Positions 35,752 to 45,488 are shown, numbered from the stretch's first letter. The stretch is 64,000 bases of DNA from Caballeronia terrestris (GCF_001544515.1 NZ_FCOL02000005.1:171425-235424); one strand, 5' to 3'. The notes: generated by a model from the letters alone, not told the origin. Numbers and translations: made by a program.

Positions 35752-36243
35752 ATGTTCGAGCGTTTAATGCAGGTCAACGCGACGTCGGGCGAATCGCAGG
35801 AAGTGGTCACTGCACGCAAAATAGCCGCGATCGTGGCGACACTGACCGACGACACTACCGGGTTTTCGAAGTTCGATCATCGAACGCTTCCCGCGAGCTT
35901 CCCGACCAAACTGATCGGTTATATGCACGGATTCAGCGCCACGATCTGCGCCGCGTGGCGGGTCGATAAATCTGAGGTTTCGAGCGCCGCTACGCGGTTT
36001 GCGGCGAGTTGCATTTTCCCGTTCATCGAGGCGCATGACATCGACCGAATCGTCGATCAAATCGATTCCGCTACGGAGTTTTCTGTCGGACGCGAAGCGG
36101 GTCTTGCGGACGGAGAAAGTTACGTCACCACGGGACGCAGAGGAACCGCGTTGATCGACTTGCTGATGGATCAACGTGGCGGCGAAGCGACGCCTGAGAG
36201 CGCGTTGTCGCAACGCGAAACCTGCACGAACGTTTCTGCTTGA
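35752..36243 (+). CDS. Hypothetical protein
   Basis: A 163-residue soluble protein I do not recognise. AGGAGA at 35737-35742 lies about 9 bases before ATG 35752. No signal peptide or membrane segment. The middle is mixed alpha/beta with several aromatic and Cys residues (YMHGFSATICAAWRVD, RFAASCIFPFIEAHDID); the end is polar. It has its own terminator. Position next to the signalling genes gives no firm clue to function. Confidence 0.72.
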   Translation: MFERLMQVNATSGESQEVVTARKIAAIVATLTDDTTGFSKFDHRTLPASFPTKLIGYMHGFSATICAAWRVDKSEVSSAATRFAASCIFPFIEAHDIDRIVDQIDSATEFSVGREAGLADGESYVTTGRRGTALIDLLMDQRGGEATPESALSQRETCTNVSA

Positions 36244-36249
36244 AGAATG

Positions 36250-36278
36250 GCCCGCTCTTTTTGACAAGAGCGGGCTTT
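36250..36278 (+). terminator. Rho-independent terminator
   Basis: GCCCGCTCTT (36250-36259) pairs perfectly with AAGAGCGGGC (36266-36275), 6-base loop, followed by TTT. It starts 6 bases after the stop codon of the hypothetical gene. Confidence 0.85.
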
Positions 36279-36358
36279 GAGTTCACGCACGCGGGCGATC
36301 GCCTTCCCAGGCGCGCTGAAGAAACGCCCTGAGCACTATCGAACCGCATGCATGCGGT

Positions 36359-37275
36359 TCAAGCGGTCCAGTGCCGTTCGTATTCGTTGAGCTGGAATCG
36401 CTCGATGGGCGCGTCGATTAAGAGGCGCACCTTCACTGGCAAGTGGGCTCGTGTCTGGAACGCGATGTTCATCGTGAGCCGCGGGAGGTCCCGGTCATCG
36501 AGTACTGGAATGAGGCGGCCGGCCTTCAAGTCATCGTGGACGATGTATTTCGGTTGAACGAGGATGCCCATGCCATCGAGCGCGGCCACTCGCAGGATCT
36601 GGGCATCGTTCAATTCGAGCAGCGCCTTGATCTTGACGGCGACGGTGTCCCCATTGCGTTGAAACGTCAATTCGCGGGGATTGTCGGCGAGGTCGTAGTT
36701 GAGCAGTTTGTGCCTCGCCAACTCCGCCGGAAAGCACGGCGATCCATTGGCTTCTCGATATAGCTCGGCGACGCAGCCAGGATTCGACGTGTCGCTGCGA
36801 GTCTTCTGATCGTGATGTTGCTGTCTGCTTCGAATACCTTCGTCCGGATCGCGATGTCGACGCCGTTTTCGATGATGTCGTAGTAACGGTTGGCCGCGAT
36901 GACGTCCGCCGTGCTATCCGGATAGCGTGCAGTGAAGTCTGGAAGCATCGGGGCGATATGCAGCATGCAAAACGATAGCGACGCAGTAACGCGAAGCACA
37001 CCGCTCGCCCGCACGACGGCTTCCTTGATGATCGCTTCGGCTTCTCCAAGATCGGCCAATATCGACTTGCATCGCCGATGAAACTCGGCGCCGGCCTGGG
37101 TCAGGTAGTGATTGCGCGTGGTCCTGCGTACGAGCGGAACGCCGAGCCGCGCCTCGGGCAAGATCAGGTAACGGCTCGCGGCTGAAATCGAGAGATCCAC
37201 TGCTTCCGCGGCCCTGCTGATGCTGCCGGACTGGGCAACCTCGACGTGCAACTAGAGTTCCTTGAACTGGTCCAT
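36359..37275 (-). pseudogene. LysR-family regulator with nonsense and frameshift mutations
   Basis: From ATG 37275 the frame reads MDQFKEL, then TAG (37252-37254), then continues as a LysR winged helix (VEVAQSGSISRAAEAVDLSISAASRYL, RRTTRNHYLTQAG) and effector domain. Near 36750 the frame shifts: the first frame ends in junk at 36667, while the other frame resumes the expected sequence (ELARHKLLNYDLADNPRELTF) to the stop at 36359. A stop codon close to the start plus a frameshift show the gene is broken, unless a TTG at 37251 and recoding rescue it. It may once have regulated a neighbouring gene. Confidence 0.82.
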
Positions 37276-37405
37276 ACCCTTCTGCTACCTCGTGATTGCT
37301 CAACCTAAGTTCGCTCATCGTGGTCACGATGCCGGTCTCATGGTAGCCCACGGGTTTTATCTTTTTGACTCTAAAAACTATCAATAACACATCAAAGATT
37401 TTGAT

Positions 37406-38581
37406 TTATGTGGCCCGTTTCCATGCGTGCTCCCTCAAGCGACGAGACAGTTCGTTGAGATCGCAATCGTCATGAAGTGCGCGTTGCATCAGTTCGCTTT
37501 GGCTTTGCGGAGCCAGACCGCCTAGCGGCGGATCGCGGTCGAGATTGGTCGGAAACGGGTAGCCTTCAGCACACGCTGCGAGGGCTGCGGCGACCTCGGT
37601 CGGCTGCATGCGTTTGCTTCGCAGACGCTCGCGCAGCACGGGATAGACCGCTTCGCACATGCGCGTGCGATCGAGCGTCTCCATCGCCCGGCCGAATGCG
37701 GAGGAGATCTGGAGCAGGTTCGCGACGCGGTGAATGTCCGCCGTGACGTTCGAGCCAGCCGCGTGATGGAGCGCGGGGCTGAAGAAGATTGCGTCGCCTT
37801 TGGCGAGCGGCGCCTGCACATAGTGGCGTTCGAAATAGTCGCGAAAGTCCGCCTTTCGCCACGCTGCGTATCCCGCAGCATACCGTTGCGAAAACGGCAG
37901 AAGCTTCGTCGGACCGCTCTCTACAGGCATATCGCTGTGCGCGACGGCCCCTTGCAACGTCAGCAACGCGGACATCCCGTGCACGTGCGCGGGGTAACGC
38001 TCAGCGCCTTCCGATGACTGGAATCCAAGGTGATAGTCTCGATGAGGCTGCTGAGCTTCCCCGCCCGGTCGAACCACGTTCACCTGCGACGTCATCTGAT
38101 AGCAGGGCCCAAGCCATGCCTCGGCTGCCGCCATCAAGACCTGATTCGAAAAGTATTCTGCAAACACTTCAGGCGCTGCGAGGCACAGTTTTTCCTGTGC
38201 ATTCCAGATGCGGTCGTTCGCGCCGGCTTTTGCGAAATGGTCGCCTCCTTTCGAGCCCTGCGCCTTCTCGCTTCGAATGATGGATTCGAAGACCCGCGTG
38301 GCGTCGTCGACGCATCGGGTATCGGCGAATGCTTGCCGAAGGATGAATACGCCGGCGCCCTCGCTCAATACCCGAACCCACTCGGCCTGCAACCGGGACC
38401 GTTGCACGTCATCGCTCAGAACGCCCGCGAGGTCCGGACAGTGGTACACCGGGATTCGCTCGACAACATCGGCCGCGTATCGCGTCGTGCCGACGTCATC
38501 TTCGGCAAGAACCTTCACGAAATCGTCCAACCGGCAATCAAGTTCGCGATACCAGCCGCCGCTCTGCGGATCGTGAGTCAT
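37406..38581 (-). CDS. Phytanoyl-CoA dioxygenase (PhyH)-family protein
   Basis: A 391-residue Fe(II)/2-oxoglutarate dioxygenase-family protein. The 2-His-1-Asp site is seen as His180 and Asp182 (QQPHRDYH) with a distal His (HHAAGSN at 272-273 or HRVAN at 284) and an Arg after it for 2-oxoglutarate. PhyH enzymes hydroxylate diverse small molecules in bacteria. Start ATG 38581 is preferred because GGAG lies 6-8 bases upstream; in-frame ATGs at 38593 and 38632 are weaker. It is divergent from a LacI regulator 91 bases away, which suggests a sugar-related inducer. The substrate is unknown. Confidence 0.82.
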   Translation of the reverse strand: MTHDPQSGGWYRELDCRLDDFVKVLAEDDVGTTRYAADVVERIPVYHCPDLAGVLSDDVQRSRLQAEWVRVLSEGAGVFILRQAFADTRCVDDATRVFESIIRSEKAQGSKGGDHFAKAGANDRIWNAQEKLCLAAPEVFAEYFSNQVLMAAAEAWLGPCYQMTSQVNVVRPGGEAQQPHRDYHLGFQSSEGAERYPAHVHGMSALLTLQGAVAHSDMPVESGPTKLLPFSQRYAAGYAAWRKADFRDYFERHYVQAPLAKGDAIFFSPALHHAAGSNVTADIHRVANLLQISSAFGRAMETLDRTRMCEAVYPVLRERLRSKRMQPTEVAAALAACAEGYPFPTNLDRDPPLGGLAPQSQSELMQRALHDDCDLNELSRRLREHAWKRAT

Positions 38582-38672
38582 CTGCGTCTCCATTTTCGGA
38601 TGTAGGATAGCGCCCAAGAGATGCATCGGCATGGGAAAAAGCCATCAAAAAACTATCAAAAGGAGCGTGGAG

Positions 38673-39716
38673 ATGGCGCATCGCTTCCTGATCAAGGAAA
38701 TTGCGCTTCAGGCGGGTCTGGGCGTGGCAACCGTCGATCGCGTATTGAACGATCGTGCTCATGTACGCGAGCACACGCGCCTGCGAGTCGAGCAAGCGAT
38801 CAAGGAACTCGAGAAACAGGAACTGCGCCTGGCAACGACCGGGCGGAAGCTCTTCGTCGACGTCGTCGTCGAGGCACCTGCCCGCTTCGCCGACGAGATC
38901 AAGAGCGCACTCGATGCCGAATTGCCCATTTTCCAACCGGCGACCTTTCGACCGCGTTTCACGTTGCGCGAGACGATGTCGACATCGGACGTGCTCGACA
39001 CATTGCATACGATCGGCCGGCGAGGAAGCCACGGCGTCTTCCTGAAGGCACGCGATGTTCCGGAGATTGCGGAAGCCATCGGTGAGTTGCAGCGTCAGGG
39101 AATACCCGTCGTCACGATCTTTACCGATATTCCGCTATCAGGGCGCGTTGCGTATGCGGGACTGGACAACCGCGTGGCCGGTGCCACGGCCGCGTATCTC
39201 GTCGGGCAATGGCTCGGGCCTCAACCGAATACTGTCTTGATCACGATGAGTGATGGACATTTTCGTGGCGAGGAGGAACGCGAAATGAGCTTCCGGCGTG
39301 CGTTGCGGACACGGCATCCGCAGCTCAAGCTAATCGATGCCAGCGGAGGACACGGCCTCGACGGCCCGACCGAGGAGCGGGTCCGCAAAGTCGTGAGCGC
39401 GGAAACGAGCATTGCAGCCGTCTATTCGATGGGCGGCGGCAACACCGCCATACTCCGCGCACTGGAAGCACGAAAGCAGACTCCCGTGTGCTTCATCGGC
39501 CACGATCTTGACAGGGACAACGTTCGGCTTCTGAGAGAAGGCAAGGTCCAAGCGATCTTGCACCACGATCTCCGACAGGACATGCGCTACGCATGCCAGC
39601 ACGTCATGCACTTTCACAAGCTGATGCCAGCGACGGCGGTGTCGTCTTCATCGTCTGTCGTCGTCGTGACGCCTGAGAACGTGCCGGATTACATCGCAAG
39701 CAGATTGCGTTTGTGA
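38673..39716 (+). CDS. LacI-family transcriptional regulator
   Basis: A 347-residue LacI-type regulator. The helix-turn-helix is residues 5-27 (FLIKEIALQAGLGVATVDRVLND); the effector domain follows with GVFLKARDVPEIAEAI, NTVLITMSDGHF and a long insertion of Ser before the end. AAGGAG lies 8 bases before ATG 38673; an in-frame ATG at 38631 is less likely. Divergent from the PhyH dioxygenase, its probable target. Confidence 0.85.
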   Translation: MAHRFLIKEIALQAGLGVATVDRVLNDRAHVREHTRLRVEQAIKELEKQELRLATTGRKLFVDVVVEAPARFADEIKSALDAELPIFQPATFRPRFTLRETMSTSDVLDTLHTIGRRGSHGVFLKARDVPEIAEAIGELQRQGIPVVTIFTDIPLSGRVAYAGLDNRVAGATAAYLVGQWLGPQPNTVLITMSDGHFRGEEEREMSFRRALRTRHPQLKLIDASGGHGLDGPTEERVRKVVSAETSIAAVYSMGGGNTAILRALEARKQTPVCFIGHDLDRDNVRLLREGKVQAILHHDLRQDMRYACQHVMHFHKLMPATAVSSSSSVVVVTPENVPDYIASRLRL

Positions 39717-39733
39717 AGCGGGTTGAGACGCTG

Positions 39734-39760
39734 CGGAGCCCGATAGCGAATCGGGCTCCG
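39734..39760. terminator. Strong hairpin without T-tract between convergent genes
   Basis: CGGAGCCCGAT (39734-39744) and ATCGGGCTCCG (39750-39760) form a perfect 11-bp stem with a 5-base loop. It lies 17 bases after the LacI regulator stop and 11 past the porin relic stop. No T run follows on either strand, so it may act as a weak or Rho-assisted terminator. Confidence 0.6.
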
Positions 39761-39771
39761 CGCGCGGTTCT

Positions 39772-40250
39772 TTAGAAGCTTGTTGCAAGGCCCGCGACCA
39801 CACCGACTGGCTCTTGCCATAGTTCGGATTGGAGCTGGATGCGCTGCCGTTCGCGGGGTCGTCGTGTTCGGGCCATACAGGCCGCCATTCAGACCGAGGT
39901 TCGACGTCGAACTGTTACGCACGTAGCCGAGTTCGGTGTAAAGCAGCGTGCGTTTCGACAGCGAATAAGTCCCGCCGAGCGTGAACAGCGTCGCGTTACC
40001 GTTACCGTCGTTGGCGTTCGCGTGGTACACCGCTCCGGTGATGGCGAGAGCGGGCGTCGTCTGCCATATCGCACCGACCCACTCGTGATTCACCGACGTC
40101 GGCAGCTTGGTGCCACCCGGCAGCGCCGACACATCGCCGGTTCCGAAGTAACCGCCAGTTGAGAGAAGCAAGGGGCGTCTGCGCCTTGAGGTTCGTCAGG
40201 CTATAGCGTTTCGATGTGTTGTTGTCGGCTGCCTGAGCTACTGATGTCGG
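39772..40250 (-). pseudogene. C-terminal relic of an OmpC-type porin, frameshifted
   Basis: Porin pieces appear in three frames. AADNNTSKRYSLTNLKAQT is encoded at about 40176-40238. GGYFGTGDVSALPGG through TYSLSKRTLLYTELGYVRN to GLNGGLYGPN follows in another frame (40170-39870). NGSASSSNPNYGKSQ and the final VAGLATSF then stop (39772-39774) need further shifts. This is the C-terminal third of a Burkholderia trimeric porin, which normally ends in Phe. The N-terminal two thirds are absent. Several independent frameshifts show it is dead. Confidence 0.78.
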
Positions 40251-40531
40251 GTAGTCGCCGACTAAGCTTGTCACGCCGGTGCGCGAACGCCTCGGTGGCA
40301 ATGACAAACACGGCGTGCGGCTTGCCGACATAGGACCAGCTTCACGGCCGCGGAACGTCAATTAGTTGCATCGCGAATCATCGCGAAGTGCGGACTCATG
40401 TTGCAAGTTTCGATTCCCTACCGGTCGCCCGCGAAGATGACCGAAAAAGGTGTACCCTCGACCTACGGTCACCCAGTGGTGTGTGTAATCTCGTATTCAT
40501 CGAATCCGCGAAACTACCGAGGAACACCACC

Positions 40532-41503
40532 ATGACCGTCATCAAAGCCGCCGCAGTCCAGATTGCCCCCGTCTTGTACAGCCGCGAAGGCACCGTCGAA
40601 AAGGTCGTGAAGAAAATTCTCGAACTGGGCAAGAAGGGTGTGCAGTTCGCCGTCTTCCCGGAGACGGTGGTGCCGTATTACCCGTATTTCTCGTTCGTGC
40701 AGACGCCCTTCCAGATGGGTGCCGAACACTACAAGCTCCTTGAGCAGGCCGTGACCGTTCCCTCCGCGACCACCGATGCGATCGGCAAAGCCGCGGCGCA
40801 AGCCAACATGGTGGTGTCGATCGGCGTCAACGAGCGCGATGGCGGGTCGCTCTACAACACCCAGTTGCTCTTCGATGCCGACGGCACGCTGATCCAGCGG
40901 CGCCGGAAAATTTCCCCGACCTATCACGAGCGCATGATCTGGGGCATGGGTGACGGTTCCGGTCTCAAGGCGGTCGATAGCGCCGTCGGCCGGATCGGCC
41001 AACTCGCTTGTTGGGAACACTACAACCCGCTGGCCCGCTACGCGCTGATGGCCGATGGCGAGCAGATCCACGCGTCGATGTATCCTGGCTCGTTTGCCGG
41101 CGATCTCTTCACGCGGCAGATGGAAGTCAGCATTCGCATGCATGCGCTGGAATCGGCCTGCTTCGTCGTTAATTCGACCGCATGGCTCTATCCGGAGCAG
41201 CAGGCACAGATCATGGCCGACACGGGTTGCCCGATCGAACCGATCTCCGGCGGATGCTTCACCGCGATCATCGATCCCGAAGGCGAGATACTCGGCTCCC
41301 TGACCGAAGGAGAAGGTGAAGTGATCGCGGATCTGGATCTGTGGAAGATCGACAAGCGCAAGCGTCAAATGGATTCGCGCGGCCACTATAGCCGTCCCGA
41401 ACTCCTGAGCCTTTCGATCGACCGCACGCCACGCTCTCACGTCGAGGAGCGCAATGCGCGGCCGAAGCTCGAAGCGGTCGCGGATGAGGAAACCGTTAGC
41501 TAA
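40532..41503 (+). CDS. Nitrilase
   Basis: A 323-residue nitrilase hydrolysing a nitrile to acid and ammonia. The Glu-Lys-Cys triad is Glu44 (VFPETVV), Lys126 (RRRKISPT) and Cys160 (LACWEHYNP); YHERMIWG and the MYPGS segment are typical of true nitrilases rather than amidases. ATG 40532 is chosen because the family N-terminus starts there ([10 protein letters not shown]) with GAGG upstream. It is followed 23 bases later by a GlxA-type regulator, which suggests inducible nitrile use. Substrate range is unknown. Confidence 0.92.
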   Translation: MTVIKAAAVQIAPVLYSREGTVEKVVKKILELGKKGVQFAVFPETVVPYYPYFSFVQTPFQMGAEHYKLLEQAVTVPSATTDAIGKAAAQANMVVSIGVNERDGGSLYNTQLLFDADGTLIQRRRKISPTYHERMIWGMGDGSGLKAVDSAVGRIGQLACWEHYNPLARYALMADGEQIHASMYPGSFAGDLFTRQMEVSIRMHALESACFVVNSTAWLYPEQQAQIMADTGCPIEPISGGCFTAIIDPEGEILGSLTEGEGEVIADLDLWKIDKRKRQMDSRGHYSRPELLSLSIDRTPRSHVEERNARPKLEAVADEETVS

Positions 41504-41526
41504 GCGTTAAGTGTGTCGGAGGCGTC

Positions 41527-42459
41527 ATGCACCACGTAGGCCTTATTCTTTATCCCGACTTTCAGGTCCTGGGGCTGTCGATGTGCTCGGCTTTCGAACT
41601 CGCGAACAATGCGGTTGGTAAGCGGGCTTACGAAATCAGCCTGCTGTCGGAGCATGGAGGGCTCGTGCAGACGTCGGCCGGATTCGGGATCGACACGAAA
41701 CCGCTCGTCAAGCGACCCTTCGACACCCTCATCGTCACCGGCTATAACCGCGACGTGCGGGCGTCGCCTGCGTTGGTCAACTATTTGCGTGAAGCCGAAC
41801 CGTCGACCCGGCGCATCGGGTCCATCTGCACAGGTGCCTACATTCTTGCTGCAGCGGGCTTGCTCGATGGACGGCGAGCAACCACCCACTGGGAAAGTGC
41901 ACGCGCTTTCCAGCGTCTCTTTCCGAAGGTGAAGGTAGAAGAGGATCGCATTTTCATCAACGACGGAAAGGTCTGGACGTCGGCCGGCATGAGCGCATGC
42001 GTTGACCTGGCGCTCGCCTTGGTCGAGCAGGACCTGGGGCACGACGTCGCGCGCCGCGTCGCCAAGCAACTGGTCCTCTATCATCGGCGTGCAGGCGGCC
42101 AATCGCAGTTTTCGGTGATGCTGCAAATCCAACCCAGGACCGACCGGATACAGGCCGCGCTGATCTACGCAAAGGACAATCTGAAGTCTGAGCTATCAGT
42201 CGATGATCTGGCGCGGGTCGCCAATTTGAGTCCTCGGCAGTTCCGTCGAGTGTTCCAGACGGAGACCGGCCAGTCTCCGGCAAAGGCCATCGAAAACTTG
42301 CGGCTGGAAACCGCCCGGCTGCTGATCGAAGGCGGTTACCGGACCGTCGACAGCATCGCGAGAGAAACCGGCTTCGGAGATCGGGAACGGATGCGCCGCG
42401 CGTTCGTGCGCGCTTTCGGTCAGCCGCCACAAGTCATTCAGCGGGCAAGCCGCGCTTGA
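41527..42459 (+). CDS. GlxA-like AraC-family regulator with DJ-1/PfpI domain
   Basis: A 310-residue regulator: DJ-1/PfpI-like amidotransferase fold (1-190; GSICTGAYILAAAGLLDGRRATTHW, where Cys may be the nucleophile-like residue) and a C-terminal AraC double helix-turn-helix (205-305; LSPRQFRRVFQTETGQSPAKAIE). GlxA-type proteins regulate amide, amine and nitrile catabolism. It lies 23 bases after the nitrilase gene on the same strand. Confidence 0.9.
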   Translation: MHHVGLILYPDFQVLGLSMCSAFELANNAVGKRAYEISLLSEHGGLVQTSAGFGIDTKPLVKRPFDTLIVTGYNRDVRASPALVNYLREAEPSTRRIGSICTGAYILAAAGLLDGRRATTHWESARAFQRLFPKVKVEEDRIFINDGKVWTSAGMSACVDLALALVEQDLGHDVARRVAKQLVLYHRRAGGQSQFSVMLQIQPRTDRIQAALIYAKDNLKSELSVDDLARVANLSPRQFRRVFQTETGQSPAKAIENLRLETARLLIEGGYRTVDSIARETGFGDRERMRRAFVRAFGQPPQVIQRASRA

Positions 42460-42482
42460 GCACGCATCCACGGCCATCGATC

Positions 42483-43298
42483 ATGAACCGACAAACACCG
42501 CTCCCGTCCCGTAATTGGGTGAAGCGCGCCGAGCCGATAGAAGGCATCGAGCGCATCGAGGCGTGCTTTCACGGCAACGCGTATGCGATGCACCGCCACG
42601 ATACCTATGCGATCGGCCGCACGCTCGCCGGCGTCCAGAGCTTCAGTTATCGGCGCGGCCAGCGAAACAGCCTGCCCGGCAACACGCTCGTCCTGCATCC
42701 GGACGAGGCTCACGACGGCCAGGCCGGCACCGACGAAGGATTCCAGTACCGGATGATCTACGTCGAACCCGCGCTCTTCCAGGACGCGCTCGGCGGACGC
42801 GAACTGCCGTTCCTCGAAGGAGGCGTGACGAGCGATCCGCGCCTGGCAGCGGCGACCGCGACGTTGCTGCAGAACGTCGGGTACACGATCGAGCCGCTCG
42901 AACAGAGCAATGCGCTCGCCGAACTGGCGCACGCGCTAGCCGCAGTTGCCGGCACGCCCGTGAGACGCCCGAAAGGCGACTTCCTCGCGGCGCGACGCGC
43001 ACGCGAATACCTGCACGCGAATTGCGCGCGCAACGTTACGCTCGACGAACTCGAGGCAGCAACAGGCCGCGATCGCTGGAGTCTGTCGAACGACTTTCGC
43101 CTGTTCTTCGGCACGAGCCCATACCGTTACCTGACGATGCGGCGCCTCGATGCCGTGCGCCGCATGCTGCTCGCTGGCACCTCGCTCGCTCACGCCGCAG
43201 CGGCTGCGGGTTTCGCCGATCAAAGCCACATGACCCGGCACTTCGCAAAGACCTTCGGGCTTACACCAGGGCGCTGGCTCCAGGTTGCGGGCGCCTGA
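42483..43298 (+). CDS. AraC-family transcriptional regulator
   Basis: A 271-residue AraC regulator. The N-terminal part is a cupin-like effector domain (HGNAYAMHRHDTYAIGRT, LPGNTLVLHPDEAHDG); the C-terminal 100 residues are the AraC DNA-binding domain (RDRWSLSNDFRLFFGTSPYRYL, ADQSHMTRHFAKTFGLTP). ATG 42483 is taken as start; it follows the GlxA-like gene by 23 bases. It may act on the cupin gene downstream. Confidence 0.87.
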   Translation: MNRQTPLPSRNWVKRAEPIEGIERIEACFHGNAYAMHRHDTYAIGRTLAGVQSFSYRRGQRNSLPGNTLVLHPDEAHDGQAGTDEGFQYRMIYVEPALFQDALGGRELPFLEGGVTSDPRLAAATATLLQNVGYTIEPLEQSNALAELAHALAAVAGTPVRRPKGDFLAARRAREYLHANCARNVTLDELEAATGRDRWSLSNDFRLFFGTSPYRYLTMRRLDAVRRMLLAGTSLAHAAAAAGFADQSHMTRHFAKTFGLTPGRWLQVAGA

Positions 43299-43375
43299 AA
43301 ACACCCACGATCGTTCAATACGGCCGCAAGGAACATGCGTACCCTGGACGCATCGACCCTTGAACGGAGATAACG

Positions 43376-43801
43376 ATGTCCCAATCCTCGAACCACTTCA
43401 GCGTGCCTGCCGGGCGCGGCCAGTGCCAGAGCATCGACCTGCTCAGCAAGATCACGCAGATCGACGGCCACTGGCAACCACGCGTCGTCACCGAGATGAA
43501 CGACTACCAGTTCAAGGTCGTGAAGGTGAAAGGTGAGTTCGTCTGGCATAGGCATTCCGACACCGACGAAACCTTCGTCGTGCTCGAAGGCGAACTGCGT
43601 ATCGACTTTCGCGACGGGCCGTCGGGCGACGGTTCGATCGTGCTGCGCGCCGGCCAGATGGCGGTCGTCCCGAAGGGCGTCGAACACAAGCCTTGCGCCG
43701 ATGCGGAAGTGAAGCTGTTGCTGATCGAGCCGCGAGGCGTGCTCAACACGGGCGACGGTGCAACGAGCGGGCGCACCGTAGAGAACGACCAGTGGATTTG
43801 A
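43376..43801 (+). CDS. Cupin-domain protein
   Basis: A 141-residue single-domain cupin: motif 1 WHRHSDTDETFVVLEGELRI (metal-binding His pair and Glu) and motif 2 GQMAVVPKGVEHKPCAD. GGAG sits 7 bases before ATG 43376. Such proteins isomerise, bind or oxidise small molecules; nothing here names the substrate. Seventy-seven bases after the AraC regulator on the same strand. Confidence 0.85.
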   Translation: MSQSSNHFSVPAGRGQCQSIDLLSKITQIDGHWQPRVVTEMNDYQFKVVKVKGEFVWHRHSDTDETFVVLEGELRIDFRDGPSGDGSIVLRAGQMAVVPKGVEHKPCADAEVKLLLIEPRGVLNTGDGATSGRTVENDQWI

Positions 43802-43925
43802 CGCTCCATAAGCGGCGATCAAAGCGACCCGCGTGCAGACTCATCCGATACTGGTTATCATTGATCAACCCGAGTACGCAGGCATTCCGGTCGACGCAAA
43901 GGGCTCTTGCACAGGAGCCTGCGTC

Positions 43926-44417
43926 ATGCACGAAAGGATTCAACACTCAGGCGGTTACAACCCGGTCGCCAACGGCCCGAGTCTTTCGCTTTGGGAAGCG
44001 CTCACGCGGCAGGGCATGAATGCCGCAAGCGAACAGCAGAAAGCAACGGCATTCACTGCATACGAGCGCGCGCTGACTATTGCGCGCCGCCTCATCGAAG
44101 CGCCTCCGCCCGGGCGCGACGAAGACTGCATCGCGGCGCTCGTCGTCTCTCACCAAAACCTCGCCGATCTTCACGCCGACCAAGGTAATCACGACGACGC
44201 CGCGCGCCTGCTTTGCCAAGCCCACGAATTCCTGATCGCGCTGTCACTTAACGCGGAACGTCCCGCCACGCTTCGGCGGATCGCCCTCCGTCACAGCCGC
44301 GAAACCCACGTCGCACTGATTCGTCACCTCGCCCGTTATGAGCTGCATCCCCTCATTGCACGGACCCTCGACGACGCCAGTCTGGCGCTTTCCGCCAGCG
44401 GCCCGGCCCGGCATTGA
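43926..44417 (+). CDS. TPR-like hypothetical protein
   Basis: A 163-residue helical protein. Residues about 45-115 look like two tetratricopeptide-type helix pairs ([55 protein letters not shown]). AGGAG lies 8 bases before ATG 43926; an in-frame start at 43833 is less likely. No export signal. It ends 32 bases before the superoxide dismutase gene. Function unknown, probably protein-binding. Confidence 0.68.
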   Translation: MHERIQHSGGYNPVANGPSLSLWEALTRQGMNAASEQQKATAFTAYERALTIARRLIEAPPPGRDEDCIAALVVSHQNLADLHADQGNHDDAARLLCQAHEFLIALSLNAERPATLRRIALRHSRETHVALIRHLARYELHPLIARTLDDASLALSASGPARH

Positions 44418-44449
44418 TTCCTCTCATCGTCAGAAAAGGAGATTCGCAA

Positions 44450-45073
44450 ATGGCTTATTCACTGCCTCCCCTGCCTTACGCGTACGATGCACTCGAACCC
44501 AACATCGACACGCGCACGATGGAAGTGCATTACACGAAGCATCATCAGACTTACGTCAACAACCTCAACGCCGCGCTGGAAAACTCGGAGCATGCGAACC
44601 TGCCGGTCGAACGACTGATCGCGCAGATCGACTCGCTGCCCGAAGCGGTTCGCACGCCGGTGCGCAACAACGGCGGCGGGCATGCGAACCATAGTCTTTT
44701 CTGGACGATCATGTCCCCGCAAGGTGGCGGCAAACCGGAAGGCGAAGTCGCGCAGGCGATCGATGCCGACCTCGGCGGATTCGATGCCTTCAAGGACGCC
44801 TTCACCAAAGCCGCGCTCACGCGCTTCGGTAGCGGCTGGGCATGGCTCAGCGTCGATGCAGGGGGCAAGCTCGCCGTCGAGAGCACGGGCAATCAGGATA
44901 GTTCGCTCATGGCGGGCATCGGCTCGGGCAATATGCCGATTCTCGGGCTCGACGTGTGGGAGCACGCGTATTACTTGAAGTATGAGAACCGCCGGCCGGA
45001 ATATATCGCGGCGTTCTTCAATGTGATCGACTGGAAGGAAGTCGCGCGGCGTTATGCCGAAGCGAAGAAGTAA
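44450..45073 (+). CDS. sodA: Superoxide dismutase (Mn-type)
   Basis: A 207-residue Fe/Mn superoxide dismutase converting superoxide to peroxide and oxygen. Ligands are His27 (TKHHQTY), His81 (HANHSLFW), Asp168 and His172 (DVWEHAYY). The Gln in GNQD (149) and the GGGHANHS segment fit manganese rather than iron preference. AAGGAG is 9 bases before ATG 44450. Cytoplasmic. Followed by a good terminator. Confidence 0.93.
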   Translation: MAYSLPPLPYAYDALEPNIDTRTMEVHYTKHHQTYVNNLNAALENSEHANLPVERLIAQIDSLPEAVRTPVRNNGGGHANHSLFWTIMSPQGGGKPEGEVAQAIDADLGGFDAFKDAFTKAALTRFGSGWAWLSVDAGGKLAVESTGNQDSSLMAGIGSGNMPILGLDVWEHAYYLKYENRRPEYIAAFFNVIDWKEVARRYAEAKK

Positions 45074-45079
45074 ACGATG

Positions 45080-45109
45080 AGTGGGGGAGATTTTCCCCCA
45101 CTTCTTCTT
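45080..45109. terminator. Rho-independent terminator after sodA
   Basis: AGTGGGGGA (45080-45088) pairs perfectly with TCCCCCACT (45094-45102), 5-base loop, followed by TCTTCTT. It also lies at the stop of the convergent membrane-protein gene. Confidence 0.85.
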
Positions 45110-45110
45110 G

Positions 45111-45488
45111 TCAATGCCGGGTCTTGTCTTCGAACTCGACGTCCTCGATTTCGCCGCCTTTGACCACTCGCTCGCCGGGTCTTTCGTGCGTCGGCTGGTG
45201 CATCCGTTCGTTGATCTGCTCGTCCATCCGCGCACGCATCTGCTTGCGCAGATCGCGCGTTTTCCACCAGAAGTAGCCGCCTACCACCACTCCCACGGCC
45301 AGCACGATGGCCAGCATCAGTAGCGATACCATCAAGGCCGCGACCAGCAGCGCCGCACCCACTACGATCGTCAGGATCTTGCCTGGCAAGCCCGGTCCAC
45401 CCAGGCCAAGCTTCGCGTTACTCCGGCCGAGTTTCTCTTGCTGCTTGTCGAATTGCATCACATTTCCCGCTGCGGTTTCATCAGCCAT
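45111..45488 (-). CDS. Small membrane protein of unknown function
   Basis: A 125-residue protein with two adjacent hydrophobic segments at about residues 33-66 (TIVVGAALLVAALMVSLLMLAIVLAVG and WW-containing end), a polar N-terminus, and a charged C-terminal tail with heptad-like Glu/Arg (RKQMRARMDEQINERMHQ). The start could be 45488 or 45458; neither has a strong site. No recognisable family. Stands alone between two terminators. Confidence 0.65.
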   Translation of the reverse strand: MADETAAGNVMQFDKQQEKLGRSNAKLGLGGPGLPGKILTIVVGAALLVAALMVSLLMLAIVLAVGVVVGGYFWWKTRDLRKQMRARMDEQINERMHQPTHERPGERVVKGGEIEDVEFEDKTRH

